Source of the DNA: Jaminaea rosea
Lineage: Eukaryota; Basidiomycota; Exobasidiomycetes; Microstromatales
Length of the DNA: 64,000 nt
Direction of reading: 5' to 3'
Assembly: GCF_003144245.1 (NCBI RefSeq)
Contig: NW_020289975.1
Span: forward strand, 2,313,496 to 2,377,495
Part shown: positions 11,401 through 21,522 of the stretch, in pieces
How the letters are laid out: each line of letters begins with the position of its first letter
Numbering within the stretch: position 1 is the first letter of the stretch
Notes under the pieces: generated by a model
What the model was told of the DNA's origin: nothing
Database searches by the model: none
Seen by the model: only the letters and a program-made list of their open reading frames with translations
Program-made: the position numbers and the translations under genes

Positions 11401-11809
11401 TGACCGTGGCGACCACGTGGCGCCAAAAATTCCCTTTCTCCCTCCCTGATCGCAAGATGATCGAAGTCATTACTACTATGAGCACACAATGATCAACATG
11501 TCCCGTCCTCAAGCACAAAGCAATTCAGCAATGCCGATAGCTTCTTGTGAACGACGCAATCGCGTCGTGACGCGAAGTGGTAAATCCTGAATCACTCGGT
11601 CCCGCAGCTCGCGCAACTCGGCCCCGGTGCCGACCGCCCCGGAACAGAAAACGTGGCAACGCAGCCTCCCGTCGAGGTTTGAGCGGGGCGGCTCTCAGGC
11701 GGCGGGCGGGTCAGCCGTGGGTGGGCGGGCTCAGCTCAACTCGAGCTGCGAACGATTGCGAGGAGCGACTTCTGTTCTCGTTAACCACCAACCCCAGTGA
11801 TCAGCAAAG
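8424..11809. other. Large intergenic region without a supportable gene
   Basis: About 3.4 kb up to the proposed RPL12 leader. Open frames exist on both strands, the longest about 196 codons, but none shows a domain, good codon pattern or plausible splice set. ATGA-rich and ATG-triplet runs occur near 8530-8620 and 11230-11255. A pair of short hydrophobic frames near 9280-9490 (minus) could be chance. No tRNA-like A/B box pair was seen. The region must contain the promoter of the GPCR gene at its left end. Confidence 0.5.
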
Positions 11810-12224
11810 GTGAGCATCGTCGTTGGCGCAAACCAATCGACATGGAAGGCAGAGCATCATCGTCGCTACTATCATCATCATCATCGCGACTTCGAGGGGA
11901 GGAGAGGAGGAGCTTTGAAGCAGATCGCAGAGAAGAGAGGGAGAGACAGAAGGGCCGTCACCTCTCAGAGGCAGGCAGGATGTACGCTACTTTGGACATT
12001 GGTGTAGTCGGACATCGATCAGATTCGAGCTCGATCAGAATTCTGGTCTTGCTAGACAAAGATCTCAGGAGGGAAGGAGAGGGAAGCTGCGCAGGTCTCG
12101 TGGACCTGGCAGCGACGAGGCAACGATGAAGGATCGATGATGCTCTGCCCTTCAGCTTGCGCCGCTCAGCAGCAACACCTCGAAGAGAGTGCTTACACAT
12201 CTCTTCATCCTCTCGCTCGCTCAG
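11810..12224 (+). other. Probable 5'-UTR intron of RPL12
   Basis: A donor AAAG|GTGAGC at 11810 and a pyrimidine-rich acceptor ending in CAG directly before the RPL12 ATG at 12225 suggest a 415-nt leader intron. Leader introns are common in fungal ribosomal-protein genes. This is inferred from splice signals only. Confidence 0.45.
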
Positions 12225-12894
12225 ATGGCCCCTAAGATCGACCCCAACGAGGTTAAGATTATCACCCTCAGGGCCACCGGTGGTGAGGTCGGAGCTTCGT
12301 CAGCTCTTGCCCCCAAGATCGGTCCCCTCGGTCTCGTGAGTAGACGTTGCGAGGAGTGAAATGGGTGCAGCTATGAGATGAGATGGTCGACCTGCTGGCC
12401 ATGGGCGCAAGAGGAATCGACGGACACGAGCTGGATGAGCCGACGTACGCCAACATCGGGCGAACAGTTAGACTGACGAACACCCTCCTCCCACTCGCAC
12501 TTCGCAGTCTCCCAAGAAGGTAGGAGAAGACATCGCCAAGGCCTCGGCCGACTGGAAGGGACTCCGTGTCACCATTCAGCTGACCGTCCAGAACCGTCAA
12601 GCTGCCGTCGCCGTCGTCCCCTCCGCCTCCGCCCTCGTCATCAAGGCCCTCAAGGAGCCCGTCCGCGACCGCAAGAAGGAGAAGGGACGTGTCCACAACG
12701 GCTCCTTCTCCCTCGACGAGGCAATCGAGATCGCTCGTATCCTCCGTCACAAGTCCTTCGCCAAGACCCTCGCCGGTACCGTCAAGGAGGTCCTCGGCAC
12801 TGCGCAGAGCATCGGTGCAAGGATCGATGGTCGCCCGGCGCACGATGTCATTGAGGGCATCGACGACGGCACCGTCGAGATCCCGGAGGAGTAA
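12225..12894 (+). CDS. RPL12: 60S ribosomal protein L12 (uL11)
   Basis: Two exons, 12225-12335 and 12508-12894, with a 172-nt intron in phase 0, give 165 residues, the usual length of eukaryotic uL11. The protein starts [20 protein letters not shown] and contains [16 protein letters not shown] across the splice junction, plus the rRNA-binding C-terminal domain with [20 protein letters not shown]. It forms the base of the ribosomal P-stalk with rRNA and P0, at the GTPase-associated centre of the large subunit. The codon choice is strongly C/G-ending, as expected for a highly expressed gene. Confidence 0.98.
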
Positions 12895-13093
12895 TTGCAG
12901 TCGAAGCATCACGCCTCATCGCCAAATCTCCGACTCCTGCGTACTGCAATTGCGCACCTCTCTGACCTCATGTACTAGCTAGCCGCGGCCATCACATCAC
13001 ATGACTCTCAGCAGTCGATTTACACAGACAAGATTGCATGCAGGGTTGGGTATTGAATGTGTGAATGCGGAGCAGAGCGGGTCCCGGGGCAGC

Positions 13094-16000
13094 TCAGCCC
13101 TTCCCGCCGTAGCTGTCTTGCATCATTGCCTCCGTCGCTTCGTCGCTTCCTTCGTGATCTGACCCGCCTTTCCCCGTCGATCGAGCACCACCCACCTCAC
13201 CGCCCAGCAGCCCTGCCTTCTCCCATCTCACGACTCGTCTTCTGTCCCCACCAGCTCCGTCCCCGGCCAACCCACAAAGGCCGACTGCACTCCTCCTCCC
13301 ATGCGCACAAATCAGAGGCAGGTCCGTAGACGTCCACTGCCCCACGAGCCGTTCACACTGCTCCTTGGTGAGCACGTCATTGAACATGATCGCGCCACGA
13401 CAGCTGCGACTCTTGAAGAGATCGAGGAGACGTGCTGGTAGATGACGGAGGGTTGACATCCAAGAGGTCGACGTAGCGGACGGAGGTACAGTGCTAGAAT
13501 GGTCAGAGTCTCCACCGATGAGGCCGCTGGCTTGCTCCTCAGTCTGCGAGGTAAAGGAGCGGACGACAGCCGTGAGTGTTGCGACTTCTCTGCGGAGCCG
13601 GTCGGACACGGCGAGCGGGACGTGTGTGACCAAGATGGGGAGGGAAGGTTCGCTGCTCTTGCTTTGCGAGTCATCGCCGTCTGTGTCGCCACAGCGAGAA
13701 AAGGCGAAGCCCCAGTAGCGCAGCCTTTGGGCAAGTGGGCTAAGCTGCTCTACATGGCCTGAGGCTGTACTTTCCGCAGTGGTGATGCCCGAGGGGGGTA
13801 GACCCTGTAGGACCTCCTTTGCCTCGGCCTCTGGCAGCCAGATACGCAGTGGAGCCTTGAGTTGGTGAGAAGGCCCCTCCTCCTCTCCTGTCCCCAGCTC
13901 ACCCGTCTCCTCCCCACCTCGTCTTCTTCTCTCTTCTCTCTCACACGCAGCAGCATAGTCCCCCAACATGCCTTCCAATCTTCTTCTCTCATCCGCAGCA
14001 TGCTGATCGACGCAGATGATCCCACGGCGTCCAGCACCATCATCGACGATACAGACAATGAACTTCTTTGCGGCTTGCCCTATGACACTTACAAGGCCAG
14101 AGAGCTGCTCTTTGCGCACAGTGAAGGGGCGCGCGTCGCACGGCAGGGTTGCACGACCACAGCTGTTGCCACGGGCGTGAGGCACGGAGCTCGTGAAGTA
14201 GCCGCTCTTCATCTGCATGTGTGGGAGGGGCAGCTTGCGCTCCTGTCGCGTTTGCTGGGAAGCGCTCAGACTGGCTGGATGACTGTTGGTTTCACCGGAA
14301 CAGCAGTCACAACCTGTGTGACCAGAGGTGGCGGCGGCGCCCTCCCATGTGTTGTCAGTGAGCAGCGGCAAAAGGCTGGGCAGACTCGCAATGGGCGGGT
14401 CGATCCCCGAGTCGATAGCGTTGCCTTCTGGTGCGGTCGGGCGTTGAAGCGGCAAGGCGGGGTTGTGCCATTCAGCCAGTGTCTCTTCAAGCCAGCGAGG
14501 CGGCGTCTTCTCGCTTGCTTCTGCTCCATCTGTGTCCCATGCGCGACGAAGCGTCTTTCGACTTGCTCCTACAAGAGCTGAGGGCGTTTGAGCCATGGGT
14601 GGGATCCCTCGCTCCTCCAGATGCGTTGAGGGCGACGTGGTGACTTCTTCTGTCATGCCGGGAGGTGGCCGGTCTGCTGGGTATGAGTTGCCCGTGCGCT
14701 CATCGATGAAGAAGGTGCGCTTTGTTATCGAGTCGATGTACTTGACGTATCCGGGTGGGACTGACGCATCTTTGGCGGTGTATGCGGCATCATCGTCGCC
14801 GCGTTGCCTGTCGACGTCTGGGGTGTCGTCATTCGACGAGATAGCACCAGCAGTGCTCGATGGTCTCACGCCTTCCTTGCCTTCTGCCTTTGCTTGCTTC
14901 ATCGCAGGGAACGCCTTGGGCAGCAGCTGTTTTCCCCAATCAGCAGCAAAAGCCGTCGTCTTCGGTCTCTTCATCGCCGCCAGCCTCTCCTCTTCCCTCC
15001 CAGCCAAAATCTCACAAGCGGTAGAAGGCCTCTTTCTCGCTTTGCTCACCAGCCCGTGCACCCTCTGGACGTCCCTCACTTCTTCACAAAGCGCAGTCAC
15101 AATTCTGCCTTCGTCCAGCACGACACGGCCGTCACCGCCAGTGGCGCTCATGTCGGGCACCTGCACCCAGAGTTCGAACACGTAGGCAGGACATGATCCG
15201 CGCTGTGCGGCGCCTCCTCCTTTCCTGTCATAGCGCTTGGGACCGTCCTTTCCGACGAGGTTGGTCGCATTGTCATCGTTCGATTTGAAGCCTCGAGCTA
15301 TCGTGCTGGAGAGGACGTGGTGGACGTTGCCCTCCTCTGATGGAGTGGGGGCGGGGCGTCTTTGCCAATGGATGCCGCCGGTTGACGAAGCATGCCCGTG
15401 TTGAGCAGAAATTGCACCTCCTTGCCTATCAGGGCTGTCCTGCCACTGATGAGCCCTGCGCTGATCAGCTCCAATCTGCGCCCAAAAGTCGCTGAGCTCC
15501 ATGCCCGCAGGCAAGCGATGACCTTGCAGGTAGATGTGCTGATCTCCTCGAGACTCTTGCCCTTCAAACAGGAAGAAACCTTTGATGACTACTCTAGGAG
15601 CTGAAGCTTCTTGCTGCTTGCTACCCGCCACCAATCGTCGCTTTGCGTAAACAGTCCCGCACAAAGCTGGCGAGACAGGGAAGCGCACCTGCGCAAATCG
15701 CTCCAGCATGGAATCGCAGCGTGGCGCCTTCAAGTGGACGATCGTCCGGCCAGCGGAGGCTGAGGCCACCTCGAGTAGGAAGGAAACACGATGCTCCCTC
15801 AGGCTGACTTGGGTAAGTGCCTGTGCGCAGGCCTTGACTTCTCGTGCTAGGGAGTCGCGAGAGGAGAGGAGGGGCCGACGAAGAGGGAGGGCGGAGAAGA
15901 TGTCCCGCACTGTGACTGTCGTACCTTTTCTTGAAGGTGCCATGGTGAGGTATTCGGCGGATGCGGAGGCAGACGGTAGTGAGGCTGCCTGGTCTGCTGG

Positions 16001-16486
16001 GCCTGAGTAGAGGAGCCGGTCACCGCGCTTGAGAAGCGTCCAGCGGGTGCCGTCGAGGTACGAACCGCTCCCGTGGAGTGTCGTTTCGATATGAAGGATA
16101 CCAATGGCCGCCATACTAGCCAGAGCCTCGCCCTTATTGCCATACGTCATCGAGGAATGCGCCTTCGTGGTCACGTAGCGATCGAGGGCTTCGGCTTCTT
16201 TGCCCTGCGGGGCGGGGACGAGCAAGGCAGCTTCGAAGCCCTGTCCATCATCCCAGCATGAGATCCCGCATGACTCAGGGTGGATGGCAATGCGGACTTG
16301 CGTGGCGCCGGCGTCGATGGCATTGTGCGCTAGTTGTATGACAAGGGAGGAGAGTGAGGGAAGCTGAGCTGTTGAACGAAGGAGGGAGCCGACGGACGAT
16401 GACAGGCGCAGGATTGGCGGTAAAGATTGTTGCTGGCCATGAGACGATGTTGAAAGCCCTGTTGCCCTCTCCTTGGCCGTTGTCAT
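13094..16486 (-). CDS. MLH3: DNA mismatch repair / meiotic endonuclease subunit MLH3
   Basis: Single-exon MutL homolog of 1130 residues from the ATG at 16486; the frame is open further up but this start precedes the conserved N-terminus. The N-terminal GHKL ATPase domain has HNAIDAGATQ (motif I), DDGQGF (motif II) and YGNKGEAL (motif III). The C-terminal domain has the endonuclease metal site DQHAADERRRLE, exactly DQHA-x2-E-x4-E, plus CRGAIMFND and CAHGR. An MLH3-type block (GYVKYIDSITKR, then a Phe-rich segment) lies between them. The known role is as partner of MLH1 in crossover formation and repair. Two oddities: the ATPase general-base Glu is Gln51, and the CxHGRP proline is Arg. Details are under findings. 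Confidence 0.9.
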   Translation of the reverse strand: MTTAKERATGLSTSSHGQQQSLPPILRLSSSVGSLLRSTAQLPSLSSLVIQLAHNAIDAGATQVRIAIHPESCGISCWDDGQGFEAALLVPAPQGKEAEALDRYVTTKAHSSMTYGNKGEALASMAAIGILHIETTLHGSGSYLDGTRWTLLKRGDRLLYSGPADQAASLPSASASAEYLTMAPSRKGTTVTVRDIFSALPLRRPLLSSRDSLAREVKACAQALTQVSLREHRVSFLLEVASASAGRTIVHLKAPRCDSMLERFAQVRFPVSPALCGTVYAKRRLVAGSKQQEASAPRVVIKGFFLFEGQESRGDQHIYLQGHRLPAGMELSDFWAQIGADQRRAHQWQDSPDRQGGAISAQHGHASSTGGIHWQRRPAPTPSEEGNVHHVLSSTIARGFKSNDDNATNLVGKDGPKRYDRKGGGAAQRGSCPAYVFELWVQVPDMSATGGDGRVVLDEGRIVTALCEEVRDVQRVHGLVSKARKRPSTACEILAGREEERLAAMKRPKTTAFAADWGKQLLPKAFPAMKQAKAEGKEGVRPSSTAGAISSNDDTPDVDRQRGDDDAAYTAKDASVPPGYVKYIDSITKRTFFIDERTGNSYPADRPPPGMTEEVTTSPSTHLEERGIPPMAQTPSALVGASRKTLRRAWDTDGAEASEKTPPRWLEETLAEWHNPALPLQRPTAPEGNAIDSGIDPPIASLPSLLPLLTDNTWEGAAATSGHTGCDCCSGETNSHPASLSASQQTRQERKLPLPHMQMKSGYFTSSVPHARGNSCGRATLPCDARPFTVRKEQLSGLVSVIGQAAKKFIVCIVDDGAGRRGIICVDQHAADERRRLEGMLGDYAAACEREERRRRGGEETGELGTGEEEGPSHQLKAPLRIWLPEAEAKEVLQGLPPSGITTAESTASGHVEQLSPLAQRLRYWGFAFSRCGDTDGDDSQSKSSEPSLPILVTHVPLAVSDRLRREVATLTAVVRSFTSQTEEQASGLIGGDSDHSSTVPPSATSTSWMSTLRHLPARLLDLFKSRSCRGAIMFNDVLTKEQCERLVGQWTSTDLPLICAHGRRSAVGLCGLAGDGAGGDRRRVVRWEKAGLLGGEVGGARSTGKGGSDHEGSDEATEAMMQDSYGGKG

Positions 16487-16709
16487 CGTTGCGGGTGATG
16501 TTGCTGATCCATTGAAATGATGAGTGGGAGAGGATTTGATGGTGTGGAGCAGCAACACGGAAGTGGCAAGGGCAGGCTCCCAACGTTGACGCGACCCTTT
16601 GGCTTCGAGTCGCGGGACGGGAGACGAGCAACTTGGCAAGGAGCTTTCCAGCTTTGCAACTCTACCCCATCACCAATCATCGACGACGACAAAGCATCTC
16701 AGCTTAAAC
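16487..16709. promoter_or_regulatory. Shared MLH3/IES2 divergent promoter
   Basis: A 223-bp gap between two divergent start codons. Both genes have in-frame upstream extensions that would overlap each other, which supports the internal starts chosen here. No specific binding site was identified. Confidence 0.5.
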
Positions 16710-18068
16710 ATGTCATCGTTCAAGCCCATGGCATCCACCTCAGGGGCAGGTCCATCGCCAAAGCGTCCCGCACACAATCGCCAATACTCGGACAACTCGG
16801 ACCTCTCATCTGCGCTCAGCTCTGCCTCAGAAGGGAGAGGAGGCAACCAGGACGCTGAGGGCGAGATTGACCAAGATGAAGTTGATGATGATGATGACGA
16901 CTCGGTAGACCAGGTGGATGACGACGAAGATGAGGATGAGGAAGGGTACACCGCACAGCCATCCAAGTCACGCGGCGGCAAGGGCGCCTCTTCCTCCTCC
17001 TCTCGACTGGCAGCAGCCAAGCAGCAGCAACAACAACAGCAGCAGAAGCGACCTACCAAGCTCAAAATCACACTCAACAGGCGCGACTCGTCAGGTGGAG
17101 CAAGTAAGGGCAAATCAGCCACCAGCAAGAAGGCCAGCAGCTCCAAGGCCTCGTCGTCCTCAAAGAAGGTCACCATCCAGAACAGGCGGGGCAGTCGCGC
17201 TGTTGTCGAATCAGACGAGGACGACGAGGACGACGAGATGGATATCCTGCGCGGGGATAACGAGCAAAACGAGGACGAAGAGGAAGAGGAGGAAGAAGAA
17301 GAGGACGAGCTTGACATCCCGGCCCCAGCGGCGGGTACGGACGACTTCGATTCCGACTCATGGGACGAAGACGACGATGGTGAGACCACTCTAGCCAACA
17401 TGCCCAAGACTGCTCGTCAACTTGCCCGCGAATGCGCTGCTGCTGGCGGTGATGACGGTGGAGAGGACACCTCTCGTGCCGGTAGCGAGCTCCTCGAGCT
17501 ACCCATGACCGACGATAGCCGCAAAGTAAAACGCACCGAAGCCGAAGTGGCCCTTAAGCGCAGTGAGATGGCCAGGAGACGCAGGTATCAGTCGGACAAG
17601 AAGTTGGAAGATGAGAAGACGGAGACGATCAATCGGCTCTTGAAGAAGCAGGTCGGCCGCAAGTCTACTCGGGAGCAGGCTAGGGATAAGGAATTGGGTG
17701 CAGACGAGGAGGAGGATGAGGACGATCGAGATGCGGATGCCGGCGAGGCTGCGGCTGAGAGGAAACGTGCCAGGTTGGAGAGGAGCGCGGTTGCGAGCAG
17801 AGAGGAGTTGAAGAGGAGGCCAAGAGACATGTTCAGGACGATCGTCAGGAGGGAGGGGACAACTGTCAGCATTCCACTCGTAGCGGAGGTGCCCGCTGTG
17901 GCTGGTGCGGATGACGATGGAGCTGCAGCGGCAGCCGTAGCAGCCAGCAATGCTGTCGCAGCGCCGTACGTGGCCAAATGGGCGACCGTGTTTGGAGAGA
18001 CAGCTCGATACGCTGATGATGAGCAGCAGCAGCAGGCTGCTCAACAGCAGGCCATCATGTCGAGCTGA
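16710..18068 (+). CDS. IES2: INO80 chromatin-remodelling complex subunit, PAPA-1 domain (Ies2/INO80B-like)
   Basis: Single exon, 452 residues from MSSFKPMASTS. The first half is disordered, with acidic runs, a Gln run near residues 105-112 and Lys/Ser-rich stretches. The conserved part (about residues 275-400) reads LKRSEMARRRRYQSDKKLED and TINRLLKKQVGRK, the PAPA-1-like region of Ies2/INO80B. A C-terminal block FRTIVRREGTTVSIPL fits the same family. The subunit contacts the Ino80 ATPase and stimulates nucleosome sliding in the nucleus. A frame extension to 16599 exists but would run into the MLH3 start region. It is convergent with QCR2. Confidence 0.8.
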   Translation: MSSFKPMASTSGAGPSPKRPAHNRQYSDNSDLSSALSSASEGRGGNQDAEGEIDQDEVDDDDDDSVDQVDDDEDEDEEGYTAQPSKSRGGKGASSSSSRLAAAKQQQQQQQQKRPTKLKITLNRRDSSGGASKGKSATSKKASSSKASSSSKKVTIQNRRGSRAVVESDEDDEDDEMDILRGDNEQNEDEEEEEEEEEDELDIPAPAAGTDDFDSDSWDEDDDGETTLANMPKTARQLARECAAAGGDDGGEDTSRAGSELLELPMTDDSRKVKRTEAEVALKRSEMARRRRYQSDKKLEDEKTETINRLLKKQVGRKSTREQARDKELGADEEEDEDDRDADAGEAAAERKRARLERSAVASREELKRRPRDMFRTIVRREGTTVSIPLVAEVPAVAGADDDGAAAAAVAASNAVAAPYVAKWATVFGETARYADDEQQQQAAQQQAIMSS

Positions 18069-18223
18069 GCACAACGTTGGCGCATCTGGTCCGAAGAGAA
18101 TCGATATTGCTTTTATATCCCAGTCGAAACAATCGTGCCGACAAGTGAGCCCCTGCTCCCTCCTCTCCTGCTCTCACATCTATCCTCTGCATCCTTCTCT
18201 CCCCTCCTCTCCCTCTCATCGCT

Positions 18224-19910
18224 CTACGCCAGCACATCGTCAGCGTAGGGCAACGCGTGCACATCTCCAATGGCGACCGTCGTAGCCTTGCCCTTGAGCG
18301 CCTTCTCCGCCGCAGCGCTCACAGCGCTCGCCTTGACACCCTCCAGCTGCTTGAACACGTCCTCCGTCGACTTGACCCCCGCGCCACCCTGCAGGAGCGC
18401 CGACCCCACAACGTCACGAACAGTCTCTCGGCTCTCAAGCGCAGCCGCGGCCTCAAATTTGGCCTTGGCCTTGGCACGCTGCAGGTCCTCCGAGCTGACA
18501 CCGCCCGCCGCCGACTTGAAGGCGTTGCCGACCTCCCTCGCGACGGTCGAAAGGGTTGCGTGCGGGCCCGTCACGTAGGCGCCAACGAGGCCGGAGTCGG
18601 AGAAGGCCAGGTTGAATGCTTCGGCGCTGGCGCCACGCGATTGGCTCGTAATCGACGAGAGAGGGGAGAGGCCCTTGGACCACTTGACGCTCGATTGACC
18701 GCCAAGGAGAGAGCGGAGCACGGCGTACTCAGGGCCCGGACCACCTTGGAAGCCAAGGAAGAAGTGGCCGTGGTGGGCGTGCGAGGAGTCCGAGTGGGCG
18801 GGGACAAAGGCAACGCGCTGTGAAGGGACGAGCAGTGAAGAAGAAGGGTCGTTAGTCTTTGTGCAATGATGAAGATTTTGCTGTTTCGCGGGCGCGGCTC
18901 ACCTGCTCTCCACCGTGGTACGTGCTAGGTCCAGCCTTGAGGCCCTGCGACGAAGCGGGCACGTTTGCGAAGCTCTTGGAGACGAGCGATGCCAGCTTGC
19001 CAGCGTCAACGCCGGTACCGAGGACGGCGAGGTTCGACTTGGCGAAAGCGGCACGGCCGTACGAAGCTGCATCTTTGGCTGTGATGGGCGAGGCGGGGCT
19101 GGCGAAGAGAGAGGCGCCAAGACCGCGTTGCCTGTATGCCGTTTGGGTGAGGACGTCGAAGCCCTGGTGAGAGCAGGGGCGGGGAGAGTAAGTCAGCACG
19201 ATGATCGTACGTGGACAGGAGCAGGCAGGCTGTGGAGCGGCATCGTGGTACTCACAAAGACCTGGGGAATGCTAGACACCTGCTCGTACTCTCCGCGAAT
19301 GGCGGGGAGTACCTCCTCGTTGAATTCGTGCGCCGCAAACTTGGACGAGGCGAGCACATCGCCGAGGATCTCGACGAAGTAGTCCCTGCGAAACGTAACC
19401 AACAGCACAGCGAAGAGGGAGTCAGCTACGAGGCTCAGTTCTCAGCCCTCCTCCAATGCTCGCACGCACTCATCCCCGCGCAGGAACTCTGCAGTGATGT
19501 AGAGGTTCTCCTTGGAGATCGATGAAGAGAGGAGACCGCCATAGAGCTCCGACTCGCGAACGAGGCGGAGAGCTGAACGCTTCTCGTTGGACTTGAAGAG
19601 GAAGTGCTTGAGAGCGTTGGCTACACCAGGGATGGACTCGTATCGAGGGCCGGCGCGGAGGGCTACTGTGACTGATGAGGTGGGGGAGCCATCGTCCTGA
19701 CAGAGCGAAGGGGGCAGAAAGAACGCAGGTCAGCAGCTTGTCATCAATTGATAGAGCACGATGTCGGCTCCTCGGGCTCGCACTCACCACTGCCGCTACG
19801 GGGATGCCGTTTGCCTGCTGCGTGGTAAATGCCCTTCGTGCAGGCGCAGCCGCAGAGGCGGCACGCAAGACGGACGACCTGGATGGTGCTGCTACCCTTG
19901 CGAGAGACAT
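18224..19910 (-). CDS. QCR2: Cytochrome bc1 complex core subunit 2 (M16 peptidase-like)
   Basis: Five exons, 19910-19788, 19696-19470, 19385-19256, 19163-18903 and 18817-18224, with consistent phases, give 444 residues. The N-terminus is a mitochondrial presequence (SRSSVLRAASAAAPARRAF). The M16 fold is recognisable in VTVALRAGPRYES, LKHFLFKSN, LVRESELYGG, FVEILGDVLASSKF and YTGP-type segments of the second half. The HxxEH zinc site of active processing peptidases is absent, as expected of core 2. The protein sits on the matrix side of complex III and is needed for its assembly. It is divergent from SKI8 with a 334-bp gap. Confidence 0.93.
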
Positions 19911-20244
19911 GGGCGGCGAGTTGTCAAGGCGGAGAAGGAGTTGATGGGTACTGATGGTGAGGAGGAAGATCGGTCGGCGCCGTCGGGAGTGACTTGGAGT
20001 CGACGTCGATGGCCTGGTGTGTGGCCTGGCTCGCCTCTTGCTCGCAAATCAGGCTGCCCTCCCCTCCCTCCTGGCTGGAGAGCGAGCGGGCAACGCCGGC
20101 TGAGAGTGCGGCGCGGGATTGGACTACCCAACACGTGGCGACGCTCCCATCGCTCCACTCAATCGAGGCGGCGCACGGACAAGAAGATGGCAAAATCCAG
20201 TGAGGGACGAGCCTCTTGGAAAACTCAGCAACATTACCACCACT
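19911..20244. promoter_or_regulatory. Shared QCR2/SKI8 divergent promoter
   Basis: A 334-bp region between divergent start codons. The SKI8 frame is open to 20119, but the start at 20245 matches the family length better. No operator could be named. Confidence 0.5.
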
Positions 20245-21522
20245 ATGTCCCTCCAATTCATAGCCGACTTCGACTCGCAAGGCGGTCAGACATCGCCTGT
20301 CCTCGTAACACAGTGGGTCACCCCCACTCTGGTACTCACTGGCCACTTGGACGGCTACCTTAGGGCATGGGACGCAGCTAATGGTCGACTGCTCGCAGCC
20401 GTTGCGGCTCATGGGCAGAGCCTTAATTCGCTCAGCTCCAATCGCGCTGGCGACTTGGTCCTCACAGGGTCAATAGACGGCACAGTGGCGCTAAGGAGTA
20501 CCTCAAAGTTGGCAGCTGGCAGCTCAGGTGGTGACCTCGAGCCGGTAGCCTCGTGCGCCTCGTTGCGGGATCATCATAGTACCGTCAGCCCAGCATTTGC
20601 AGTCGCTCTACACCCGTATCGACCCATCTTTGCATCAACAGGGCTTGGGGGTGAATGCTCGCTGCATAGTGCAGAGGCATCACCTGATGGCATCTTTGGC
20701 TCTCATCTCTCCACAGCATCATCCAACCCCTCTTCGTCCTCCTCAGCCTCGCCCACTTTCGGTCTCACCCTCCGCTTCTCCCCGTCCGGTTCCCTCCTCG
20801 CCCTCGGTACAACAGAAGGGCACGTCCATCTTCATCGGCTAGCCTTCGACAGTTCCAATGACCTCAAAGAGGAGCGCCCAATTCTCGTCCACGTGATGAC
20901 AATAACATCTCACGCCTTGCCTATCCGCTCCCTCGCCTTCTCGTCGGAGACGGATCGCAAGGGTCAACTGCACGACGACCTCCTAATTGTCGGAGGAGAC
21001 GATGCAATCATCACAGCGTACGATGTACGGAATGCCGTCCCGGTCGAGGGGAAGCACAGGCCGTCTGTTGCCTCCAAGAATCCCGTAGCCGTGCTAAAGG
21101 GACATCGTGGCCCCATTTCGTCATTGTGCGCCGTTCCAACTCTCAACAGCAATACAGCGGGCAGTGTCATCGGGGGTGGGTCGCGGCTACTCTCCTCCAT
21201 CTCGACGGCAGATAGGACAGTGCGCATCTGGGACCTCTCTGCGCGACCAAAGGCGGCAGTCTTCGTGACAACGGTGGATGTGGGGCCTAGTGGGGGTCTC
21301 GATTGGCGCAAGCCTCCCCCTGTGACGGTAAAGAACGGTGAGGAAGAGGCGGCAAAGACTGCGGGTTTAGGTGCGGCATTTGTCGTATCGGGCAAGGACG
21401 GCAAGGTCAAGTGGTACAGGCTGGCAGGGACTGGCTTGGACGCTGCAGAGGAGCGCGATGCTGCTCTTGTTGCCAATGGGGAGGCGACCGGTGATGCAGT
21501 GGGAGTCAACGGTCAGGCCTGA
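20245..21522 (+). CDS. SKI8: WD40 protein, Ski8/WDR61-like
   Basis: Single exon, 425 residues beginning MSLQFIADF. WD blocks include LVLTGHLDGYLRAWDAANG, LTLRFSPSGSLLALGTTEGH, HALPIRSLAF, LIVGGDDAIITAYDVR, LKGHRGPISSL and STADRTVRIWDL. The PIRSLAF block followed by DD..I..YDV and the order of repeats match Ski8/WDR61 closely. Ski8 is part of the cytoplasmic Ski complex that feeds mRNA to the exosome; in some fungi it also helps meiotic recombination. The N-terminal blade is less typical, so another WD40 family cannot be excluded. Confidence 0.7.
   Translation: MSLQFIADFDSQGGQTSPVLVTQWVTPTLVLTGHLDGYLRAWDAANGRLLAAVAAHGQSLNSLSSNRAGDLVLTGSIDGTVALRSTSKLAAGSSGGDLEPVASCASLRDHHSTVSPAFAVALHPYRPIFASTGLGGECSLHSAEASPDGIFGSHLSTASSNPSSSSSASPTFGLTLRFSPSGSLLALGTTEGHVHLHRLAFDSSNDLKEERPILVHVMTITSHALPIRSLAFSSETDRKGQLHDDLLIVGGDDAIITAYDVRNAVPVEGKHRPSVASKNPVAVLKGHRGPISSLCAVPTLNSNTAGSVIGGGSRLLSSISTADRTVRIWDLSARPKAAVFVTTVDVGPSGGLDWRKPPPVTVKNGEEEAAKTAGLGAAFVVSGKDGKVKWYRLAGTGLDAAEERDAALVANGEATGDAVGVNGQA

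Noticed and set aside
12336-12507. snoRNA within the RPL12 intron
   Set aside because: C- and D-box-like words occur but not in a consistent RTGATGA/CTGA arrangement with a terminal stem.
16487-16639. Longer N-terminus for MLH3
   Set aside because: It would overlap the IES2 promoter and is not like MLH3 N-termini; the ATG at 16486 is better placed.
16670-17407. 245-codon Ser-rich minus-strand frame
   Set aside because: Antisense of the acidic and Gln runs in the IES2-like gene.
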